A DNA stretch of 64,000 bases from JAIVGZ01 sp964552205 (GTDB lineage Bacteria; Pseudomonadota; Gammaproteobacteria; Natronospirales; JAIVGZ01). A program made the translations under genes and the position numbers. This document shows positions 1 to 7,577 of this stretch, piece by piece; position 1 is the stretch's first letter, and the number at the start of each line of letters is the position of its first letter. The notes below the pieces were generated by a model. That model did no database searches. It was given only the letters and a program-made list of their open reading frames with translations, and had not been told where the DNA came from. Location of the stretch: NCBI GenBank assembly GCA_964552205.1, contig CAZKFT010000005.1:23105-87104 (forward strand), written 5' to 3'.

Positions 1-122
1 CCGCCTTCGGCGTCGCGCGCATACGTGCTCGCGAGATACAGAGGCGTGACGACTGCGCCGGTGTCCTCATCTGGCGCTCGACCGGCATGCACGGACCGCG
101 TTTCGATATGAGGTGTCTTCAA
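1..122 (-). CDS. Cys/Met metabolism PLP-dependent enzyme (cystathionine gamma-synthase/lyase family), N-terminal fragment
   Basis: Only the first 40 or so codons are in the window; the rest lies beyond position 1. Reading the minus strand from a TTG at 122-120 gives a peptide containing ETRSVHAG followed by GAVVTPLYLASTYARD. This matches the N-terminus of the transsulfuration-enzyme family (cystathionine gamma-synthase, cystathionine lyases, O-succinylhomoserine sulfhydrylase), which typically begins with ETRxxHAG and then a P-Y-x-x-STY segment. The TTG overlaps the stop of the upstream TPR gene as TTGA, so the two are probably translationally coupled. The exact member cannot be told from the N-terminus, and the catalytic lysine is outside the window. 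No ATG is available in frame between the upstream stop and the conserved start of the domain. Confidence 0.75.
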   Translation of the reverse strand, partial: MKTPHIETRSVHAGRAPDEDTGAVVTPLYLASTYARDAEG

Positions 123-1072
123 CAGGTGGCTCCGCTTGCTTGGGCGGCGCACTCGCGGGCGGTCGCGACCAGACCCTTGGCCAGCTCATGGTCCGGGTCG
201 AGTTGGAGCGCGGCCTGGAATCGGCCATAGGCATCGGCCCCGCGGCCCTGCTTCAGGTACACCTCACCGAGCCGGGTATTCGCCCAGGCGAGCGAGGGCT
301 CATTGCGCACTGGCGTGTGGCCAAGATAACGCTCGAGCGCTGCGGCGCCGGCCTCCAGATGTTGGCCTGACATCACGGCCGTGCGCCCGATTTGGTACCA
401 GGCCATCCAGAGTTTCTCATCATCGGCGACAGCTGCCGTGAAGGCCTCATGGGCACAGGCCCAGTCCTCAGCGCGTTGGCACATGAACCCGAGCTCTCCC
501 AGCAGCGGCGCGCGGGTCTCCGCATCGTCCGGGGTCTTGGCAACAGCCTGCTGTAGTTCAGCCACAGCGCCGGGAAAGTCACTGTCCATGGCCGCCAGAG
601 AGGCCGCGGCACGGTGGCCCATAACAACATCGCGCCGCGCGATCTCCGCGGCTTCCGCGCGCGCCTTGGCTTTGTCACCGCCAGCGATGCCCGGTGCCTG
701 TGCGTAGTAACTCATCAGCGAGAAACGCGCTTGGAGGTGGCTGGGGTCCAGTTCTACGGCGCGTTCCCAGGCGCGTCGCATCCGTCCCGCGGCCCGCATC
801 TGGCCCAGTGCGTTACGGTTTCCAATGTGTGCTGCCTCGGCATTCCCCAGAAGGAAATGGAGTTCTGCGTTGTTGCGGTCGGTGCGGATGGCGCGCTCCA
901 GAATCTCGATGGCTTGCTCGGCCTGCCCTGCCTCCAGCGCTGCGGTGGCCTGTTCTTTAGCGGATTGGTTCGCTGCAAGCGGGCCGAATGAAATCAGAAG
1001 GGCGAACATCAGCATTCGCGGCCAGAGGGCCGCTCCCACAGGCTGTGCCGTTCCCACGGAATAGGTATTCAT
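119..1072 (-). CDS. TPR-repeat protein with N-terminal signal/anchor segment
   Basis: A 317-residue protein. A hydrophobic stretch near residues 19-34 (LMFALLISFGPLAA) looks like a signal peptide or anchor with an unusually long N-terminal lead, so a start at the internal Met at residue 20 is possible. The rest is helical tetratricopeptide-like repeats; A-E-L-H-F-L-L-G-N-A and A-Y-G-R-F-Q-A-A-L-Q-L-D-P are typical TPR helices. The composition is Ala- and Glu-rich, as TPR scaffolds usually are. Its start overlaps the stop of the upstream esterase as ATGA, and its own stop overlaps the TTG of the PLP enzyme. It therefore sits in a tight operon. Its specific role is unknown; a periplasmic protein-protein interaction scaffold is an inference. 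Confidence 0.85.
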   Translation of the reverse strand: MNTYSVGTAQPVGAALWPRMLMFALLISFGPLAANQSAKEQATAALEAGQAEQAIEILERAIRTDRNNAELHFLLGNAEAAHIGNRNALGQMRAAGRMRRAWERAVELDPSHLQARFSLMSYYAQAPGIAGGDKAKARAEAAEIARRDVVMGHRAAASLAAMDSDFPGAVAELQQAVAKTPDDAETRAPLLGELGFMCQRAEDWACAHEAFTAAVADDEKLWMAWYQIGRTAVMSGQHLEAGAAALERYLGHTPVRNEPSLAWANTRLGEVYLKQGRGADAYGRFQAALQLDPDHELAKGLVATARECAAQASGATC

Positions 1073-2097
1073 TGGAGTGCCCAGTAGAGGAAGGGAAGTG
1101 ATTTGTCCATTCGGTAGTCCACCCCGGAGTGGTCATCAGGGAATTCTTCGTAAGTATGACGGATGCCGTGGCCCGCAAGTTCCCTGGACAGCTGACGACT
1201 TCCGAACTGGATGTGGTACTGGTCGCGATCGCCGCAATCCATGTAGATACCGCGCAGGGATTTGAGATTGGCGACATGGCGCGCAACCATGCGCACGGGA
1301 TCGTGTTTCAGCCACCGGCGCCAGCGCGTTTCGTCCACCTCACAGGTCCAGGGGTCGAAGGGCAGGTGAAAGCCAAGCGGGGCCTTTGGGTCCGGGTCGT
1401 AAGTCGCCGCCATGCATATGCCCATAAGGGCGTGGATGTCGCGACCGCTCACTTTGCGTTTCTTCCAGAAGGCCTTCAGAAATTTGAGGACATCGCCGTC
1501 GTACTGCGTCAGCGTAGCGGCAACATTCGGAAAGTCCGAGCGGTACACGAGGTCGAACCCTGCATCTCCGGAGTGGTTGGCGATGGCACCCCAGTACTTC
1601 GCGTACTTCATGCCGTGGACCATCGCACCATATCCCCCGGAGGACTTTCCGAACACACCGCGGTGCTCGCGCGCTGCCAGCGTACGGAGTTCGCTGTCCA
1701 CGAACGGAATGAGTTCGCGGGTCAGATAGTCCGCATACGGGCCGATGGCGGAGGAGTTGATGTACTGATTGCCACCGAGACTGGTGAAGCAATCCGGGAA
1801 CACCACGATGGCAGGCCCCATGGCCTGCTCATGGATGAGCCGATCCAGGCGCTCGGGGACATTCTCGTCGAAAGCCTGCCAGTTGGTGTGCTTGGGCCCT
1901 GCGCCGGTGTAACCGACCAAGTCCCAGAGTTGTACAAAGCGGTGGCCTTTCAGGCGGTCATAATCCGCTGGCAGGTACACGGTGACCCGCCGTGTGGCTG
2001 GGTCACCCAGCGGGTTGTCGCGCAACAACCTCGACCCATGTTCCAGCGTGACGACGCGTCCTTGCTTCGCCCTGCGTACCGGCCTGATTCTTTTCAT
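1069..2097 (-). CDS. Alpha/beta-hydrolase esterase (esterase D/enterochelin-esterase-like family)
   Basis: A 342-residue protein with the fold and motifs of the putative esterase family that includes esterase D and enterochelin esterases. The nucleophile elbow is GKSSGGYGAM, so Ser152 is the predicted nucleophile (GxSxG). A downstream FPDDHSG segment near the C-terminus supplies the probable catalytic His and nearby acids. No signal peptide is evident; the N-terminus is basic (MKRIRPVRRAKQG), so it is likely cytoplasmic. Its ATG overlaps the stop of the upstream M28 peptidase gene (ATGA) and its stop overlaps the ATG of the TPR gene, so all three are probably co-translated. The substrate is unknown. 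Being next to two peptidases suggests catabolism of scavenged esters or peptides, which is inference. Confidence 0.85.
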   Translation of the reverse strand: MKRIRPVRRAKQGRVVTLEHGSRLLRDNPLGDPATRRVTVYLPADYDRLKGHRFVQLWDLVGYTGAGPKHTNWQAFDENVPERLDRLIHEQAMGPAIVVFPDCFTSLGGNQYINSSAIGPYADYLTRELIPFVDSELRTLAAREHRGVFGKSSGGYGAMVHGMKYAKYWGAIANHSGDAGFDLVYRSDFPNVAATLTQYDGDVLKFLKAFWKKRKVSGRDIHALMGICMAATYDPDPKAPLGFHLPFDPWTCEVDETRWRRWLKHDPVRMVARHVANLKSLRGIYMDCGDRDQYHIQFGSRQLSRELAGHGIRHTYEEFPDDHSGVDYRMDKSLPFLYWALQ

Positions 2098-3719
2098 CTC
2101 ATCATGGCATCGCGCGCGGCGCGGAACTCATTGCCCTCGACCCAGTTCGGCCACGCATCGGAATCCGCGATACGGCGGCCGATTTCGAACAGCAACTTCA
2201 GGTCTGCCGCTCCACCTTCCCAGTTCTGGTCAGGTGAATACTCGTCAGCTGGCTTGTGGTAACGGTCCCGGTTGTAGGCTGCGGCGAGTTCATGTCCAAG
2301 CTCGACGCCACCGTCAATGAGGTCGCGACCCATATTCGGGTACAAGGCAGGAACGCCGACCTTGGCGAAATTGAAATGGTCCGAGCGGTAGTACACGCCG
2401 GCCTCCGGCCGCTGGTCAGGCATCACGGTGCGACCAAACTCGGCTGCGACTTCATCCACCCAGCGATCAAGTTCAGAGGCGCCGTATCCGACCACGGTGA
2501 TGTCGCGCGTAGGGCCCATGTAATTGAGGACATCCACATTGATGACAGCCGCGGTGCGGTTCAGCGGGAACACGGGATTCTCCGCGTAGTGCTGCGATCC
2601 CAGCAAACCCTGTTCCTCGGCGGTGACCGGTAGAAAAACGATCGTGCGCTCCGGCGGGGTTTCCATTGCACCAAAGGCCTTTGCGAGCGCTATGAGACCC
2701 GCCGTTCCCGAGGCGTTATCCGCCGCGCCGTTGTAAATCTGGTCACCTGAGGTTCCCAGATGATCCCAATGCGCGGTGTAAAGGACGAATTCATCGGGGC
2801 GTTTGCTGCCCGGGATGACGGCGACGAAGTTGTTCGAAACGGATTCGCGCAATGTGTTGTTGACCGTGACGGAGGCGGTGAGCCCGAGCGGGACAGCCAC
2901 AAACTCAGACGACAGTGCCGCCTGCTTCAGGTCATCGAAGTCGTGCCCGGCGCGGCTGAAGATTGAACGCGCCACGTTTTCCGTGAACCAGCCCTCCACA
3001 GCCACCCGCGACATGTTGCGGTCAGCGGCCACCAGCCCGAACTGCTCACCCGACCAGCCCCCGGAGACCACTTCCCAACCATAACTAGCAGGTTCAGTTT
3101 CGTGGATGATGATGGCGGCCTCAGCGCCCTGCCGCGAAGCCTCCTCGTACTTGTAGGTCCAACGCCCGTAGTAGGTCATGGCCCGGCCGGTGAACAGTTC
3201 GGGGTTGCCGGTTGCGAAGCCCGGGTCATTCACCAATATCACCACGGTCTTGCCACGCACATCCAGACCTTCGTAATCGTTCCATCCGTACTCCGGGGCG
3301 ACAACGCCGTAGCCCACAAAGACCAACTCGCTGTCGGCAATCGTTACCTGCTCGGTCACGCGGCGCGTGCCCGCCATGAACGCGGTGCCATAGGTGAGAT
3401 TCATGGTTCCGTCCGACCCGGAAATGGTCATGGTCATGTTCGGGTCTGCGGTGATGGACACCAGCGGCACTTCCTGGAGGTAGCTGCCGTTGTTGCCCGG
3501 AAGCGCACCGACAACGCTGAACTGTTCTTCCATATAGGCTAGTGTCAGCTCCTCACCACGGGACGCTGGCAGGCGACCCTCGAACTCATCCGAGGCAAGA
3601 ACAGAGATGTGGCGGTGCAGTTCTTCGGCGGTGATGAGACTCAAGGGGTCAACCGGCTCAGGCCGGCCGCAAGCGACCAACAACAGGGTCGAAGCGATAA
3701 TCAGTGGACGTTGCAACAT
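2094..3719 (-). CDS. M28-family zinc metallopeptidase lipoprotein with PA domain
   Basis: A 541-residue predicted lipoprotein. The signal peptide ends in the lipobox LLVAC, with Cys17 as the lipidation site. A protease-associated (PA) domain lies around residues 130-240 and is followed by the M28 catalytic domain. Visible metal and catalytic residues are H317 in TAHWDHLG, D334 in GAADNASG, the E368-E369 pair in VTAEEQG, and a later DH in RSDHFNF. All are in the order expected for a two-zinc aminopeptidase. It probably removes N-terminal residues from peptides at the outer membrane or in the periplasm. Its stop overlaps the esterase start. The M14 peptidase gene lies 21 bp upstream in the same direction, so the two exported peptidases are likely expressed together. 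Confidence 0.93.
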   Translation of the reverse strand: MLQRPLIIASTLLLVACGRPEPVDPLSLITAEELHRHISVLASDEFEGRLPASRGEELTLAYMEEQFSVVGALPGNNGSYLQEVPLVSITADPNMTMTISGSDGTMNLTYGTAFMAGTRRVTEQVTIADSELVFVGYGVVAPEYGWNDYEGLDVRGKTVVILVNDPGFATGNPELFTGRAMTYYGRWTYKYEEASRQGAEAAIIIHETEPASYGWEVVSGGWSGEQFGLVAADRNMSRVAVEGWFTENVARSIFSRAGHDFDDLKQAALSSEFVAVPLGLTASVTVNNTLRESVSNNFVAVIPGSKRPDEFVLYTAHWDHLGTSGDQIYNGAADNASGTAGLIALAKAFGAMETPPERTIVFLPVTAEEQGLLGSQHYAENPVFPLNRTAAVINVDVLNYMGPTRDITVVGYGASELDRWVDEVAAEFGRTVMPDQRPEAGVYYRSDHFNFAKVGVPALYPNMGRDLIDGGVELGHELAAAYNRDRYHKPADEYSPDQNWEGGAADLKLLFEIGRRIADSDAWPNWVEGNEFRAARDAMMR

Positions 3720-3740
3720 GTCTTCCTCCGGGTTTCCAAA

Positions 3741-5107
3741 TTAATCCGGCACCCTGTTCAGGCGGCCGATTGGGTATACGTTAAGACGGTCATCAAAAAA
3801 CGGTGTGCGTTGGTAGAACCAGTACAGGCGTGCCCGCGGGTTCGAGGCGAAAGCTTCGTCTTCAGCTACACGCCGCTCGAACGCTTCCTTGAGTTCGGGG
3901 TCCGACGCCATCATTTCCCGCGCCATGCGCTCGATGACGCGTGGCTCGGCGTACTCCTTACTCTCGAAAATATGGTCCAACAAGCCCCACCGCAGCAATG
4001 AATCGGGCGCGTGTGGCTCCAGCATGTGCATGATGACATTGGCGGCGCGCTGGTTTGTGGGAATCACGACCGACCCCGCCGCAAACTCCATATTGCGCTG
4101 GATGACCCGAGCGTTGAACTCACGAATCATGTGGCGGTTCTCGAACGGGCGTGATGCCCACTCCACCGACTCGAACANNNNNNNNNNNNNNNNNNNNNNN
4201 NNNNNNNNNNNNNNNNNNNNNNNNNNNNNNNNNNNNNNNNNNNNNNNNNNNNNNNNNNNNNNNNNNNNNNNNNNNNNGGCTCTGAGTGGAACACCTCAAA
4301 GCCGCGTGTAGGGTCAGTGCCATCGCGTAGCACGATGTATGGCGCGTGTTTGTGCCCCCTGGCTTCGAGCGCCGGGAAGATGGTTTCTTCGAACGCACTG
4401 CGCTGCCATTCGACCAGCGCCGGGTGGGCGTTGTCGTACATCTCCAAACCCCAGGTGATGTCGTACTGGTAGTCGGCACCGTTGGTGTTGTGTGTGTCGA
4501 TGAACAGATCCGGCAACCAGGCATTGAAGAGTCCTAGCCACTGACGCATCTCCGTGCTGTCTGCCTTGATGAAGTCGCGGTTCAGGTTGTAGTTCTGTGC
4601 AGTGGCGCGCCACCCTGACTCGTCCGGACCGTTCTGGTTGATGCGTGTATAGGGATGGAACCGCTCGTGACCATCCACATTGAAGATGGGGATGAACAGA
4701 ATGATGGCGTGGTCTAGCAACGCCGCATGTTCGCCAGTGATAACAATGTCGCGCAGTAGCGCGAGGCCGGCGTCCTTACCCTCGATCTCCCCGGGGTGGA
4801 TGCCTGCCTGTATGAGGATGATTTCCTTTCCGGTTGCGCGTGCGGCTTCCGGGCTGAAGGCTTGGTCGGAGGAAGCCACCAGAACGACCATCTCGCGACC
4901 CTCAGGAGAAGTGCCGAACAGCTGGAAGTCCACCAAGTCGGATGCGTCCGCAAGGCGCTGTGCCCAGGCAACGGTATCAGCGTGCCTCGCAGTCTTGCGG
5001 TAATCGGATTCTTCGGCCAGCGTTCGCCAGTCGGAAGCGTTACTCATGGATTCTCCTGAAACAAGGCACAGGCAGGATGCCAGTGCTATGACGGCACAAC
5101 GATGCAT
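3741..5107 (-). CDS. M14-family zinc carboxypeptidase, interrupted by an assembly gap
   Basis: The start at 5107 (MHRCAVIALASCLCLVSG) gives a signal peptide. The N-terminal part carries the M14 zinc site: H104 and E107 in HPGEIEGK, and H206 in FIDTHNTNG. The gene then runs into the run of Ns at 4178-4277. On the far side a different reading frame continues as a peptidase-like C-terminus ending at 3741, with no intervening start or domain of its own. The frame change is explained by a placeholder gap of unknown true length, so I treat both halves as one gene. The visible total is about 420 residues plus the gap. The conserved catalytic Glu of M14 enzymes cannot be placed with confidence and may be in the gap. 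It sits in line between the DegV-fusion gene (16 bp upstream) and the M28 gene. Confidence 0.82.
4178..4277. other. Assembly gap (100 Ns)
   Basis: Exactly 100 undetermined bases lie inside the M14 peptidase gene. A length of 100 is the conventional placeholder for a gap of unknown size. The coding frame on the two sides differs by one register, which is consistent with the real missing length not being 100 bases. Confidence 0.99.
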
Positions 5108-5123
5108 ACGGCGATGGTACCAC

Positions 5124-6980
5124 TCAGTCCATGGGTCGGTATTCTTGGGCGCCGACCACCAAAGCGCCCGGACCCGCGTGAACTCCGAGCGCTGGCCCGA
5201 GTTCAACCAGCCACGAAGCGTGCACCTGAGGTAGTGCCGCAACCAGCATTTCCCGTAAACGAGCGCCGGCCTCCGGGGCGTTGCCATGACCGACGATAAT
5301 GCGCCAGGGCTTGGCGGGATCCAGACGACGGGTGACGAAACGCGAGAACTTCTCGACCATGCGGCTCTTGCCGAAGAGCACACCACCAACACCTATATTG
5401 CCGTCCGCCGTGTTGGTCAGTACCGGGCGCAGACCGAGAACATCCGTCACCACTTTCTTGCCCTTGCTGACGCGCCCACCGCGCACCGCGTAGCGCAAGT
5501 CCGCAATGGCACCCCAGACCTTGGTGTGCGACCGCATTTCCTCAACCCGGCGCATGACCTCGTCAAGCGGGTGGCCGGCCTGAACGAGTTCCGCCGCATA
5601 CATGACCAAGAGCGCTTGGCCCGCAGAGACATTCATGGAGTCAACGACGCTGGTCGCGCCACCCTCGACGCGGGACGCTGCGGACTCAGCGGCTTGACAG
5701 GTACCACTGGCTTTACGCATCAGGTTGATGGACAGCACTGCCTCGTGATGACTGGCCAAGAACTGGAACTGTCGGCGGAAATCGCCAGGGGCAGGCTGAG
5801 AGGTTTTCGGGTGATCCGCGCTGCGATCCAACTCGTCGTAGAACTCTAGTGGCGTGATTGACACCTTGTCGAGGAAGCCACGGTCACCGAAGTGTAGGCG
5901 CAACGGCACGATATGGATGTTGAGCCGCTCGAGTTCTGAATCAGGGATATCGGCCCCCGAGTCGGTGATGACTGCGATGCCCTTCGCATGACCAGCTGCG
6001 GTCACACTCTGGGCTTGCATGTCATCGGCCTTCTGGCTTGAGAGCGTTCCGTGACTCTCAGCGATGAGGAATGCCTGCCCCGGGTTGTTGACATGGACAT
6101 GGACCTTCACTTTGGTCTTGGTACCGGCGATGACCAGACTTGAGCCGAGCTCCGCCAGCTCTTCGCGAAGTTTCCGGCGGTCGATATCCGTGCCGGTGAT
6201 GACGCACTCCGTGCAATAGCGGTGGGTGAGGTCACCGTGATCACCATAGTCCGGGGTCGCTGCCAGTTCTGCCTCCAACTCGGCATCCGGACGGAAGCCC
6301 TGCATTTCCCGTAGCGACCCACTCTCTATGAGTTCGACGACGCCGCGCAGGAGTTCGACGAAGCCGGCGGCGCCTGCATCTACCACACCAGCCTTGCGCA
6401 ACGCCTCCAGCTGGTTGGTGGTGTTGTTGAGGGAGGTCTCGGCATGGTCCAGCCCATAGCGCAGCAATTCGGAAAAATCCTGGATGTCACCTTCCTCGAT
6501 GCGCTTGTCCAAGGCGCTGGAGAAATCCGTGAGCACCGTGAGCATGGTGCCTTCCTTGGGCTCGGCAAGCGCTTCGCGGGCATACTCGGCGCCCAGACGG
6601 ACGGCGCGTGCAAAGCGGTTGACGGACAACATTCTGAGGGCAGTGGCGCCATCGCTCATGCCTTGGAAGAACTGCGCAAGTATGGCTCCGGAGTTACCGC
6701 GTGCCCCGTCTAGGGCGGCATCTGCAAGCGCGTTCAGCATGTTGCCGACATGCCGGTTCATCTGGATGGAAATGCCAGCCAGTACGGAATTCAGGGTCAG
6801 CGAGATGTTGGTGCCGGTATCGCCGTCAGGAACGGGAAACACATTAATCCTGTTGAGGTGATCCTGGCGGGAGACGACCCGCTGGATGCCGGCGGTCAGG
6901 GCGCGGTGCAGGCGAAAGCCATCGATATAGCCGATACCGGGCGCAGGGGTGACAGCGGTGTCGAGTAACGCTGAGGACAT
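5124..6980 (-). CDS. DhaL/DAK2-DegV fusion protein (FakA-FakB-like fatty acid kinase system)
   Basis: A 618-residue fusion. The N-terminal third is a DhaL/DAK2 nucleotide-binding domain with the diagnostic FPVPDGDTGTN loop (about residues 47-57) that binds Mg-ATP in FakA and dihydroxyacetone kinase subunits. A FakA-like middle region follows (about 250-325). The C-terminal half from about residue 331 is a DegV domain: VITDSGADIP, TSQPAPGDF and ASGTCQAAE are the fatty-acid-binding signatures of DegV/FakB proteins. In Firmicutes, FakA (kinase) and FakB (fatty-acid carrier) are separate and phosphorylate exogenous fatty acids. Here both are on one chain. No signal peptide is seen, so it should be cytosolic. 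It is 16 bp upstream of the M14 gene. Fatty acid kinase activity is an inference from the domains. Confidence 0.9.
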   Translation of the reverse strand: MSSALLDTAVTPAPGIGYIDGFRLHRALTAGIQRVVSRQDHLNRINVFPVPDGDTGTNISLTLNSVLAGISIQMNRHVGNMLNALADAALDGARGNSGAILAQFFQGMSDGATALRMLSVNRFARAVRLGAEYAREALAEPKEGTMLTVLTDFSSALDKRIEEGDIQDFSELLRYGLDHAETSLNNTTNQLEALRKAGVVDAGAAGFVELLRGVVELIESGSLREMQGFRPDAELEAELAATPDYGDHGDLTHRYCTECVITGTDIDRRKLREELAELGSSLVIAGTKTKVKVHVHVNNPGQAFLIAESHGTLSSQKADDMQAQSVTAAGHAKGIAVITDSGADIPDSELERLNIHIVPLRLHFGDRGFLDKVSITPLEFYDELDRSADHPKTSQPAPGDFRRQFQFLASHHEAVLSINLMRKASGTCQAAESAASRVEGGATSVVDSMNVSAGQALLVMYAAELVQAGHPLDEVMRRVEEMRSHTKVWGAIADLRYAVRGGRVSKGKKVVTDVLGLRPVLTNTADGNIGVGGVLFGKSRMVEKFSRFVTRRLDPAKPWRIIVGHGNAPEAGARLREMLVAALPQVHASWLVELGPALGVHAGPGALVVGAQEYRPMD

Positions 6981-7031
6981 GGGACTCCGGGGTTCAGGGA
7001 CGCGGGAGCCGATATATATACGGCAGACCGC

Positions 7032-7577
7032 TTATTGGGACAACAGGCGGAAGCGCGTTCCGCGCCAATCCAGCTCCACGCCTTCGGGCAGGATGGCAAC
7101 CAACTGGAGCCCATCCCGGACCCGGTCTCCTTCCCGGTAGCGCTGCATGTCCAGCAAAACGAAGCGTCGGGACGGGTCCTCGGTCCAGACATGGGCATTC
7201 ACCGTCAGCGCTGGAACGGTCACCCGGAGCGCTTCCGGGAGCTCGTGCAACAAGGGTGCGTGACTGCGGGGAATCTCGACGGGTTCCGGGGTGGGGGCGG
7301 GAAGCGGAATGTCCGCCAGAGAACTGCCCCGGGGAGGGTCGCGCTCCGGGACGCTGGCGCGGGCAACAGGCGCGGCGGGCGGCTCTGCGACTGTGCTACG
7401 CGGCATGGCGAACCACCAGACTGACCCTGCTGCAATCAACAGGACCAATACTCCCCACACCATCCAGATTGGCCACCGCGGTCTCGGCTTGAGGGGCAAG
7501 CCGTGGCTGATGCGGCGACCCAGGTCGCGGTCACGGGCATCCTCCGCACGCCGCAGGGCATCAAGAATCAGGGACAT
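7032..7577 (-). CDS. gspB: General secretion pathway protein B (GspB/ExeB-like)
   Basis: A 181-residue inner-membrane protein. It begins MSLILDALRRAEDARDRD, the characteristic GspB N-terminus, then has one transmembrane helix around residues 36-58 (PIWMVWGVLVLLIAAGSVWW). A Pro-rich linker leads to a C-terminal T2SSB domain (GDRVRDGLQLVAILPEGVEL, about 145-170). GspB works with GspA to place the type II secretin through the peptidoglycan. Its start lies inside the 3' end of gspA (17-bp overlap), so the two are co-expressed. No other type II secretion genes are in the window. A 51-bp gap separates it from the DegV-fusion gene downstream. Confidence 0.92.
   Translation of the reverse strand: MSLILDALRRAEDARDRDLGRRISHGLPLKPRPRWPIWMVWGVLVLLIAAGSVWWFAMPRSTVAEPPAAPVARASVPERDPPRGSSLADIPLPAPTPEPVEIPRSHAPLLHELPEALRVTVPALTVNAHVWTEDPSRRFVLLDMQRYREGDRVRDGLQLVAILPEGVELDWRGTRFRLLSQ

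Noticed and set aside
1926..1940. TTGTACAAAG as a further CarH-type site
   Set aside because: A single core within the esterase coding region with no partner 11 bp away.
1129..2262. Plus-strand frame of 377 codons over the esterase gene
   Set aside because: The minus strand carries a full esterase with a nucleophile motif and ATGA junctions at both ends.
3741..5107. M14 gene as a true frameshifted pseudogene
   Set aside because: The frame change coincides exactly with the run of Ns of arbitrary length.
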